Origin: Lentinus brumalis
Lineage: Eukaryota; Basidiomycota; Agaricomycetes; Polyporales; Polyporaceae
DNA length: 64,000 nt
NCBI GenBank assembly: GCA_001792895.1
Contig: MARA01000038.1
Location: 124,001-188,000, forward strand
Direction of reading: 5' to 3'
The notes under the pieces were generated by a model, which was given only the letters and a program-made list of their open reading frames with translations, did not search any database and had not been told where the DNA came from. Below, one piece after another: positions 55,628 to 64,000 of this stretch (positions are counted from its first letter, which is position 1; each line of letters starts with the position of its first letter). The position numbers and the translations under genes are program-made.

Positions 55628-56233
55628 CTTCACGGAAGTCAAGTATGACAGAACCGAGGGCACCGTCCATGATACGGTGCTCGAACAGCTTGCCGACGAC
55701 CGGACAGTCAGCAAGGCCCTCTACGCGTCCGTGTCGAGGGCGCTGCTCACATTCGCTCGCACGGGGTCGCGTTCCGAGGCTGAGACTGTGTTCGACTCCG
55801 CCTCCATCGCTTCGTCCTCCGAGTTCGCAAGCTTCCAGATCGCAGTCGCATCGTAAGTACCGCATCGCTCGCCCGGACAGAAGACGTAAAGCTCACCGTC
55901 TTTCTAGCGTCGACGATAGTGGCGACGTTATTCTCACCCTGCTCGCCTGGTTCTACTCCTCCGACCAGAAGGTCGGAAACGCCCTCTGGTACTCGTGGAA
56001 GAATGTGACGCTGACTCTGAAGACTTGTGAGTGCCACTGCCCGTCATTGTATCATGCTCACACTGATAACGGCCCCAGCCACGCTGACTATGACCTTGAA
56101 CGCCGATATCTACGCGCAAGTGCGTTCTATGATCCACAATAAGCTCGATGACGGCAACAGGCTTGGTCTCTTTGTCCCCTTGTGTGAGTCAACAGTTCGC
56201 CCCGATCCAAGGCTGGTTTGTTCTCACCGCTAG
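55628..56233 (+). pseudogene. Family X copy 5, 5'-truncated (diverged type)
   Basis: Exons matching exons 3-5 of copy 4 are present: 55628-55852, 55908-56026 and 56079-56233, with the same lengths (225 and 119 nt) and phases. Segments are HDTVLEQLADDRTVSKALYA, FASFQIAVAS, DVILTLLAWFYSSDQKVGNA and LTMTLNADIYAQVRSMI. Exon 3 still has its splice acceptor (TCAAGCAG), but exons 1 and 2, roughly the first 80 codons with the STLFAQLA and WY motifs, are missing, so no full protein can be made. It is the closest relative of copy 4, and the pair forms a subfamily distinct from copies 1-3. Confidence 0.68.
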
Positions 56234-57241
56234 ACAGAACTTTGCAGCTTTGGGTAACGGAGCTTGTGACTGAACCCGCGTGTACTACAGTAGACATATG
56301 TGTTGAGGAATTGCGAATGCAGTAGCGCCTAGCTGGCGTAGAGAAGTCAGGGACTGCGGAGAATGATAGAACGCAACAGTCACTCACATAATGGTGAGGA
56401 CGGAGAGTCGAGACGCTATGTATAAGTATGACTCCAACGGTGCCGGTCGTCAGTGAACGCGAAGTGGACACCTCCGAGCTGGGCGAAATTCGGAATGAGG
56501 CATGAATACACATACGGTGGGCTCGAAAGCCAAATCACAACTGCCACACTAGGGCGTCGTGTCATCTTCATCTCGGACGCGTTTCTGGCCTAATGATGTC
56601 GTATTCGAAACCTACAAAGCGCCCCGCCCTGTCCCGCCTCACCGAGGACGGACCTTGGTACCAGTGATGATCACAGTACTTACTGAGCGTCGTCGAGCTT
56701 GAGGAGCATCCTACGGAAGTAGTCTAGTGACCAGCAGTGACCTCGATCAATGTGTGGAAGTAGTGGCGGTAAGTACCGAGATTAGAAGTGAACGAGATTT
56801 TGAAGGTCAGCTTGTGTATGTAGCCACCAAGCAGGCTGCTGCTGCCAGCAAGAGGAGCGCACCGCAGCCTGCCTTGCTTACTTACTAATCGGCGTCTGTG
56901 CATTCAGGCCAGAGACGTTCCACAGGAAGTATGTTCGCGTATTTGAGGGTAACATGCACGAAGGCGAGTACTGAGTAAAGTACAACCACGCTCATCGCCA
57001 TTCGAAGACTAATTACGAGGGGTCGGCGGGTACGCTACATGGTATAAGACGATACAAACAAAGGGTAATCGTGAATAATCATAACAATGTATGCGGGTGC
57101 AGTCAACTACGTACGCTCGTAGGTATGTATAGTATGTTTCGAGTCCGAGTCCGAGTCAAGGTATGTATGTGATGTGATCTAGAAGTCAAGCCATATGCGG
57201 TATGCAAGCCACCACCACCACCCACCACCCGACGCGCCAGC
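56234..57241. other. Intergenic, no supported gene
   Basis: About 1 kb. Only short frames. A short simple stretch with CGAGTCCGAGTCCGAGTC occurs near 57137-57156 and a CCACCACCA run near 57209-57225, at the 3' side of the 5-phosphatase gene. Confidence 0.4.
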
Positions 57242-60200
57242 TCATATCATTTTCTGCTCGATATAGTACCGCTTGGCCTCGCTCAGCAGCCTCCGCTGCA
57301 CCTCCTTCCACTGCTCCTTCACCTCGGCCTTCACCCGCACCCGCTGGTCATGCCTCACGCTCTTGACCTGGAACCGGAAGCCCGCCGAGATCGGCCGGTG
57401 GTCCGAGATATTCGCCTCCCACCGCTTGTAGTGCACCTGCTCGACGCGCTCGGGGTGCAGCGACCGCCACAGCACGCGGTCGCACCACGCCGGGGTCCGC
57501 GACTTCTCCGACGTGTCGTACTCGTCCGTCCGCGGGTCGTACTTGTACGTCGGCGCGAAGTGGAGCGGGCCCTCGCTGAAGGTGCGCAGCCGGAAGGCGC
57601 GGTTGAACTTCATCTCCTTCTTGAGCTGGTCGTGCACGAGCAGGTGCTCGAAGTCGCCCGCCTTGACTGCAGCGATGACGGCCTCGCGCCGCTGGTCGAT
57701 GCGGTAGTTCATGTCGCCGTTGATCTATGATGTGGTCAGCATCCGGACACCCGACACACCACACAATTATTACTCACGAAGACAAGCTCGTGGTCCAGGA
57801 CCATGGAACCGTCGCCTCCATTGACGTACGAGACCAGGTCGTCGATCGGAGCAGTGTCGGGCAACAGCGACTTATCCTCCACGATGGCAGCCGCGTCCGC
57901 ATTGCGCTGCCGGACATGCGACTGACCGGCAGCAAGATGGCAATTGATGAAACAGACGGAGGTGTCGTCGACGATGAAGCGCGAGATGATACCGCCCTGT
58001 GTTACGGAGCTCAGCACACTATCCCTACGGCGACTTGATGGAACGCGAAAACGTACCTTGTTCCCGTAGCGGCCGCCCATTCCCCGCTTGACAGTCGTCA
58101 GCGCAGCGTTCTTGAGTGACTGCTTCTCCGAGGCCTTGACGAAGGAACACGAGAACAACCCGACCAGATTCTCCGTGTGGATACAAGCGTACGGCTCGTC
58201 CGCCGGCATCGCGACCCGCACCGCGAGCAGAAGGCGGTCGAACCACTTCTTGTAGGACGTCGACACCTTCTGACTGATCGACCCGTCCGCGCTCTTGTTC
58301 TTCCCGCCTAGCAGCACCGTCTTCGCGGCCATCTTGCGCGACTCCAGGTCGATGAGCTCCTGGAAGCCAAACACGATGAAGTCCGGCCGATCCATCGACT
58401 GCAGAACGTCAGTGAGGAACTCGATGTTCTCGGCGGTGCCCGTCAGTGCGTCCGGCTTGTTCGAGTCAACGTTCCACGAGACAATCAGGGCCGTCATCTG
58501 GCGGAATGTGCTGAACTCCGCCTCACGCTTCAGGAGTTCCTGCTCTATATAGACCGTCAGCAGGCTATGATTTCTCCACGATCGCATGTACTCACCGATC
58601 CAGTCGATACCCAGTAACCCATCCCAGAACCTCAAGCGCTCATCACGGCCTATACTGGTCACAACAAGTCTGTCCAACTTCTCCATACTCCACGTGTCGA
58701 CAGATATGCGCAACACAGGAAGCTTCTGGTGCGCCGTCCAGTTGTTCGTGACCGTCCAGGGCTTCGACGACACGTCTAACGCCTCGATCGTGCCTTTGCG
58801 GGTTCCAACCCATAGTCGAGTATTGACGCCCGCCAGACTGAGGATGTCCGACACGGACACCTTCACGATCTCGACGCACTGGGGCGCACCGTCGCTGTCC
58901 GAAATCGACCATATGCTGACGTGTCCGCCTTCGTGGCCGAGGTAGACGTGACCAGGGTGACAAGGGAGAATCGTCCCAGAGGTGACGGCACCAAGATGCT
59001 CAGTCGGGAGAAGGGACCTCCCGACGCTGCCCGGCACGAAGACGTTGTAGACACGGACATACGGCCCTCTTGAAGTTCCTGGAACTGTGCCGCCTCCGCT
59101 GGGCTCGCGGGTCGACGTCCAGAGCTGTCCAGCAAGCAAGACCGCAAACTCCTGCTTCTCCGCGATGCGCACCACACGAGGAATCACAGTCGCGAGGTCG
59201 AGATCCGCGCCGTCAGGAGGACTGGACACGAGCACCTTTCCTGTGTCGTCGCAAGTTACCATCGACTGCCCGTATCGGAACATGTGGGTGACAGTGTGGG
59301 CGTGAATGACAGGGCGGAAGGCAGTGACCTTGCCTGACCGGACGTCGAACTCGATGAGATGCCCGTCCTTCGTCCCTATCCATATGAAGGCGCCGCGATT
59401 CTCTGGAGAAGTAGCAGGCCGGAACTCGACGCTTGTCATCTTGAAGTCCTTGACTTTGATGCCAAAGTCGCCGTTCTTCGAGTCGAGGTTCCAGATGGGG
59501 GACTCCGCCATTGACAAGTCGTATATTCGGAGATGGTGGTGCGACACGACCGCAACAGTAGTGCCACACGTAGCGACTGATGCCGTGTAGGCGGGCACGT
59601 GAATGGCATGCTCTGGATAGGTGTGACAGTCGACTGTTGGCGGTCTGCGTGAGGCTCGACTGGTGTCAGGAAGCAAATCGACCTTCATCCGGACGTCGTC
59701 ATCTTCTTCCTCAGACTCGCTGGACGTGCCCGACTCCGATGTCTGGCGACGAGGAGGGGGAAGCTTGTCGCCAAGAGCGATAGTGCGCATAGGGGGAGGG
59801 AGATGGCTGCCAAATTGCTTCCGTTCTTGTGACTGGCTCAAAGTAAACGGTTCTCCTCGCGACTGCGTGTCCGGTTCAAACAAGCTCTGATGACGGGATG
59901 GTAACGCTCGTGGAGAATGGTCGTCGACTGGTGTAGGGGCAGCTTTCCTCGCCGGCAGCGGCGGAGGAGTCGGAGAGGAGGTCGATGCGGAAGCCAGAGA
60001 AGAGGAGCTGGCGAGCGAAGTCTGTACGCTGACCTTGGTACGCGGAGGAGGCCGAGGCGGAGGAGCGATGGGTCGCGGAGATGAGGGCGTATGGTATGAC
60101 GTTGATGGGAGTGACGTTGGTGGCGACTTTGTGTCATCGCTGGACGTGCGACTGCTACCGGCGCTGCCCGCTGACGATACGCTGTCAGACGAACTTTCGG

Positions 60201-61680
60201 GAGAATGGTGCGCCATGGCCACTCCGTTCCTGCGCGGGAGCGGAGGAGGGGCAGGAGCAGCAGGAGCAGTCTCTGTATCCAAATGGCGATCATCGAATGG
60301 ATCAAAACTTTCAGAGGAGGAAGAGGGAGAACGGAGTGAATTGGATGGAGATACATGCTCGGCAGGGAACGATTGAGGAGGAGGTCGAAAGTACGGAGAA
60401 GCTGGCTGTGGCGCAGGAAACCCATCAATGAGTATCTGAGACGGCGGTCTACTAGAACTTGATGGGACCGGGGGCGGTTTCGGTGGAGAAGCCACGGCTG
60501 AGGGACCGGACCCATTCCTGTTGGCGAGTATAGTTAGCGACACGAGCAAACGTGGGCCATGCTTGCAGCGCTGGTACAATGGTCCAAGAGCAGCAACTTC
60601 AGGGGTAGTGGAGGTTCTGTAGAGGATTCTGCTAGCTTAACGCCGAGAGCGACAGCTCCTGATATCGCAGGCCGCTTGAGCACATTCAACTCACGAGAGG
60701 ACCGCGCATCCACGCGCAGCCGCCCGAAAGTATAAGTGCGCTGAAGACGGCCGCCTACACTGCAAAGAAGCAGTTGTCGTCGCGGTCTGTCGAGCGCAGG
60801 TTGTGCGAGGATGGGACCGCACTCGGTTGCATGGTCAGTGAGCAACAAGGGACCCGTTGCGATGCATTCCGTCTGAACCGGAAGACGCGTCTCGTCTGCT
60901 TCTGTTCGGGACCGACGTGCACCCGCATAACAGAGTTGGCCTGGAAGCGCAGACAGTCTACCGCATGTCCCCAGCCGGCAGGCTCATTCCCAGGTGGCTG
61001 AGGCGCGGTTGAAAGAGGAGAGAAACTTCGCTGTCCCGTTTCCTTGCCCTCCAAGAACGGGGCGCGACCGCACCTCCGAAACTACAAGCAAGCGAGCACA
61101 ATGCGCCTTTCACGGCTAAAAGAGCGAGCTTGTTGAACGCGAACACTCACCCAAATTGTTTGATGAGGGACGAAACACCTGGTGGCCGCTGCGCCGCATG
61201 ATCGTGAGGTGGTGGTGGGGGAGGAGGTCTCCGCGAGAGAAGAGAAGGCTTGAGAGCTGGTGAGGTGGGCTCGGCGGATATGTCGTGATCGACGAGGGAG
61301 GGGGACGCGTCGGCAACGGGGCGCAAGAGAGGACTCCCGCGAGGGTTTGCGGGAGACGGAGCGCGCGAGGAAGGTCGTACGGGAGGCGGCGGCGGGGGTC
61401 GCTTAGCTGTGGCCTTCAGGTCGGAAGAGGAAGATGCAGAATGCAAGGAGTGTATGCTCGAGTCGGAGGACTCGCGTTCATGTGCGGTTCGCAGGCGAGG
61501 GCTCGGAGGAACAGCTAGGTGTGTGTTGCCCGCAGGCGGAGGCTTGAGAGAGCTCGAGGATGCCGGGGACGAGTCTGCGGCAAGTTTCTCAAACCTGGAG
61601 CGGAGACTGCTGACGGCGGGCGGCGGGGCAGTCTCTATTCCGTCGGAGGGATCTGGTGCGGTCATGGTGGCTGCGACCAC
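57242..61680 (-). CDS. WD40-repeat inositol polyphosphate 5-phosphatase
   Basis: Exons 61680-61151, 60517-58596, 58544-58057, 57996-57778, 57724-57242, giving 1,213 residues. The first 400 residues are Pro/Ser-rich with poly-Pro tracts (possible SH3 ligands). A WD40-like propeller follows (FIWIGTKDGHLIEFDVRSGK, GHVYLGHEGGHVSIWSI, NTRLWVGTRKGTIEALDV, DERLRFWDGLLGIDWI). The C-terminal catalytic domain has the IPPc motifs: VFGFQELIDLE, GGRYGNKGGIISRF across an intron, INCHLAAGQ, INGDMNYRID, RTPAWCDRVLW and NISDHRPISAGF. It removes the 5-phosphate from phosphoinositides or inositol phosphates. Two introns inside the long frame are multiples of three (51 and 60 nt) and were recognised only because they break conserved motifs. 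The start could also be the ATG at 61665. Confidence 0.9.
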
Positions 61681-62125
61681 ACGGACCAGGGCGTCGCGGA
61701 CGGCGGAGAGAGCGGGAGAGTGATGGTTGAGGAGAACGGGGAATGGACGCTGCTCGCTGCAATGGACGCGGTCGACATCGGCCTCGCCCCCCTGTCACCG
61801 CGATGTGGCCCGCCCCGTCACACCCGCCCCGTGACTGCTGCGCGCGCTGTCACGCCGCATCGCTGTTTTGCTGCCAGCCGCTGGCCGTCTCTGCTGTGCT
61901 CGTCGCCGTCTGTGCGTGCTTGCTCGTCGTCTCTTCATCGCTCACCGCTGTGGCTTCCCTCTCGAGCCGCATCCTGTCTTCAGGGCTCTGTCTCTACGGT
62001 CACGAAGACGAAAGTGAGGGTACGCGACCTCGTCCCATCCGCGGACGCGTCAAACGATAGCGGTGAGTCCCCAGGCTATGGGCAGCGAGGCGACGTCTTG
62101 CTTACAACGTGCGTCTTGACCTCAG
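61681..62125. other. Divergent region holding the unresolved first exon of the next gene
   Basis: This lies between the 5-phosphatase (leftwards) and the helical-repeat gene (rightwards). It should contain the promoters of both and the first coding exon of the latter, ending at a donor such as CG|GTGAGT near 62062. Several ATG codons are available and none is preferred. Confidence 0.4.
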
Positions 62126-63910
62126 GTCGCCAACATAGCCTGCACCCTGCTACGCCTTCCTCTCCGCAGACTTGCAGCAAATGTCGCGCAGAGGCACTTG
62201 AGCAGCCTCCCTCGCGTGCGGCAGCATGCAGCGCGCCGTCCAGAGGAGGACCGTCCAGAAGAGGAGGACCGGTTGCATCAACAGGACGCTCATGATGCTT
62301 CGCCATGCAAGAAGCAGGATCAGCTAGCCGGAGCTCTGCACGCCTTGCAGGAACGCTTCTCGAAGGAAGGAGCCTCTGCTGCGACTGCGACGGTCCACGA
62401 AGCCCTCAGCAAGTCTCTCTTGGACAACAAAGCCCGCTTCCGCCTCTATGAGCACTCCATTGGGTTCTTCCTCCGCCACGGCGAGGTCATGAAAGCGTCC
62501 ATCCTCTACGCCCGCATGACCCGCGAAGGATTCATCCCTACCGTCTCTCTTCGAGCACAGATGCGCATCATCACTGTCGCTGAGCAGGCCGCCCCAGACG
62601 AGGTCGTTCTTGACGCCATACGACAGGCTATCGCCAACAACTCGTTCAATGAAGGCGCCCTGTTTGCACTGCTCCGGGTCCTCGGCGATGGAATGCGGGC
62701 ATCGCCTGAATTCCTCGAGAACGCAGTCCGTGAATTTTTGAAGATCCAACCGCATGACTACGAGATCCCTCCTCGCACAAGGAAGTACATCGTGAAAGCA
62801 TATCTCCGGGTAGGAGACAGGGAGGGCGCTTCGCGCTGGTCGTCCGGTCGGTTCGTACCTCCTCACCCCACCCGATCAGACCTCCCTTCTCCCTACATCA
62901 CCCTGCTGCAAGATCTTGCCGCATCCGACCCCCAGTTTGCCGAGTACGAGACCGCTCTTGTGGGTATGCGGGCCGAAATGCCTTCGCTCATACCCAACCT
63001 TCCGTTCTTCAATGCTCTCCTGTCGCATGAAGTCCACCGGAGGAACTTCTCCGCTGTTTTCGCAATTTATCAGCGCATGATGGCACTACGCTCACCAACA
63101 GTGATGCCCGACGGAGGCACATTCTCCGCCGTCTTCCGCGCCATCGCCCGCCTCTCAGCTCTTTCGCGCAGGCGAAGGCGTCTGCGGGAGCTCCGACCTC
63201 CAGAGAACATGTCACATCCCCGTGCAGTGTATCAAGACATGCTGACGTGCCATGCCGAGCAGCAGAACGCCCCCGACCCCCAGGTCTCCCCCGCGCTCAC
63301 CCTGCCGGCCATCCACACTGCTCTCAACGCGTTCATGGGCGGCCACGACTACCCCGCAGCCTTCAACGCCATACGCGCCTTCCGCACTTATTCGTCCCAC
63401 ATCGGCGAGCCCGTACGCATCACGTACCACGTCGTCGTCAGCGGCATCCTCGAGCGCATCAAGGCCGAGCTCCCGCAGATCCCTCTCGAGGCCGACCAGC
63501 GGCGCCTGTGGACGTTTCGCTTCCTCGGACTGGACACGCTCCCGCGCCACCGGCGCGCGTCGATTCCCTTCAACCTCGAGATGCTGCAGCGCGTGCTGCT
63601 CATGGGCACCGAGCCGCGCCTGAGCCTCGATTTCGTCGACGTACCGGAGTCAGACTCGCACGACGAGCAGGCGGACCCGCGCCCTGCGCAAGCGGAGGAC
63701 GAATATGCGAGGCACGGGATACCCACACCTCTGGAGTTCGTCGGCGCAGAGCCTGTGCCGGAGGCGAAGCCGTTTGCGATTGCGCCGCTAGAACGTATCC
63801 TCCGTAGGGCGATACTGGCGTCCATCGAGGACGAGGTCGACCCGCCGTACGTCAGGCCCGTGTCTGCGGCGATCGCGGACGCGAAGGCGGAGATGGTTCC
63901 TGGAGGATGA
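62126..63910 (+). CDS. PPR-like helical-repeat protein, probably mitochondrial; first exon unresolved
   Basis: The main exon starts at a splice acceptor (ACCTCAG|GTCGCC) at 62126, because an in-frame stop lies just upstream. It reads VANIACTLLRLPLRRLAANV then AQRHLSSLPRVRQHAARRP, a clear amphipathic basic presequence. It continues with helical pairs such as RFRLYEHSIGFFLRHGEVMKA, FFNALLSHEVHRRNFSAVF, FSAVFRAIARLS and IHTALNAFMGGHDYPAAFNA, typical of PPR/TPR-like fungal mitochondrial factors. It ends in an acidic-to-basic region with the stop at 63908-63910. Using the internal ATG at 62198 would lose the targeting signal. RNA binding in mitochondria is the likely role. It is weaker as a PPR than the gene at 878. 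Confidence 0.68.
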   Translation, partial: VANIACTLLRLPLRRLAANVAQRHLSSLPRVRQHAARRPEEDRPEEEDRLHQQDAHDASPCKKQDQLAGALHALQERFSKEGASAATATVHEALSKSLLDNKARFRLYEHSIGFFLRHGEVMKASILYARMTREGFIPTVSLRAQMRIITVAEQAAPDEVVLDAIRQAIANNSFNEGALFALLRVLGDGMRASPEFLENAVREFLKIQPHDYEIPPRTRKYIVKAYLRVGDREGASRWSSGRFVPPHPTRSDLPSPYITLLQDLAASDPQFAEYETALVGMRAEMPSLIPNLPFFNALLSHEVHRRNFSAVFAIYQRMMALRSPTVMPDGGTFSAVFRAIARLSALSRRRRRLRELRPPENMSHPRAVYQDMLTCHAEQQNAPDPQVSPALTLPAIHTALNAFMGGHDYPAAFNAIRAFRTYSSHIGEPVRITYHVVVSGILERIKAELPQIPLEADQRRLWTFRFLGLDTLPRHRRASIPFNLEMLQRVLLMGTEPRLSLDFVDVPESDSHDEQADPRPAQAEDEYARHGIPTPLEFVGAEPVPEAKPFAIAPLERILRRAILASIEDEVDPPYVRPVSAAIADAKAEMVPGG

Positions 63911-64000
63911 GTTCGCCTCGAGCGTGTTGAGTCTCTTCGTCTGTTGTTGTATACTTACCATGCGCATCCAATGTCGCCTTAGGCCCTTAGCTATATACAC

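Overview
This is a window of nuclear genomic DNA from a filamentous basidiomycete, most likely an Agaricomycete and possibly a polypore. The evidence is GC-rich coding sequence, many 45-65 nt GT-AG introns, dense gene packing on both strands, and gene families typical of mushrooms: DUF6533 and DUF6534 membrane proteins, a serine-rich cupredoxin, an F-box protein, a P450 and a WD40-type inositol 5-phosphatase. No tRNA, rRNA or CRISPR was found. Exon structures were assembled by eye from splice signals, reading-frame arithmetic and comparison between paralogues.

Region 1 (1-31.8 kb) is mostly ordinary gene space. In order it holds a partial SH3 polarity protein (Bud14/Tea4 type, -), a mitochondrial-type PPR protein (+), a tandem pair of seven-exon GNAT acetyltransferases (-), an intronless F-box protein (+), copy 1 of an unrecognised protein family called 'family X' here (-), a secreted purine nucleoside permease (+), an isoamyl-acetate-type GDSL esterase (+), a SAMHD1-like dNTP triphosphohydrolase (-), two uncharacterised genes, a DUF6534 membrane protein (+), a cupredoxin (+) and a DUF6533 membrane protein (-). 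A cytochrome P450 (-) follows at 32.2-34.4 kb.

Region 2 (about 35-57 kb) is an accessory island. It starts with a 5'-truncated CHK1 kinase relic. Two jacalin-like (beta-prism) cytosolic lectin genes follow, separated by a 220-bp tandem direct repeat. Four more members of family X come next. Copies 2 and 3 lie in a recent segmental duplication that includes the promoters. Copy 4 carries a complete 4,054-bp hAT transposon inside its second intron, with a perfect 8-bp target-site duplication and an apparently intact transposase. Copy 5 is 5'-truncated. The intact copies and the lectins have clear TATA boxes and no signal peptides. Mushroom cytosolic defence proteins look like this, but no function is demonstrated for family X.

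Region 3 (57-64 kb) returns to conserved genes: a WD40/5-phosphatase (-) and a mitochondrial-type helical-repeat protein (+).

Four otherwise conserved genes (PPR, GDSL esterase, cupredoxin, family X copy 3) each lack exactly one base, mostly in G or C runs. This looks more like residual sequencing deletions than four independent pseudogenes.
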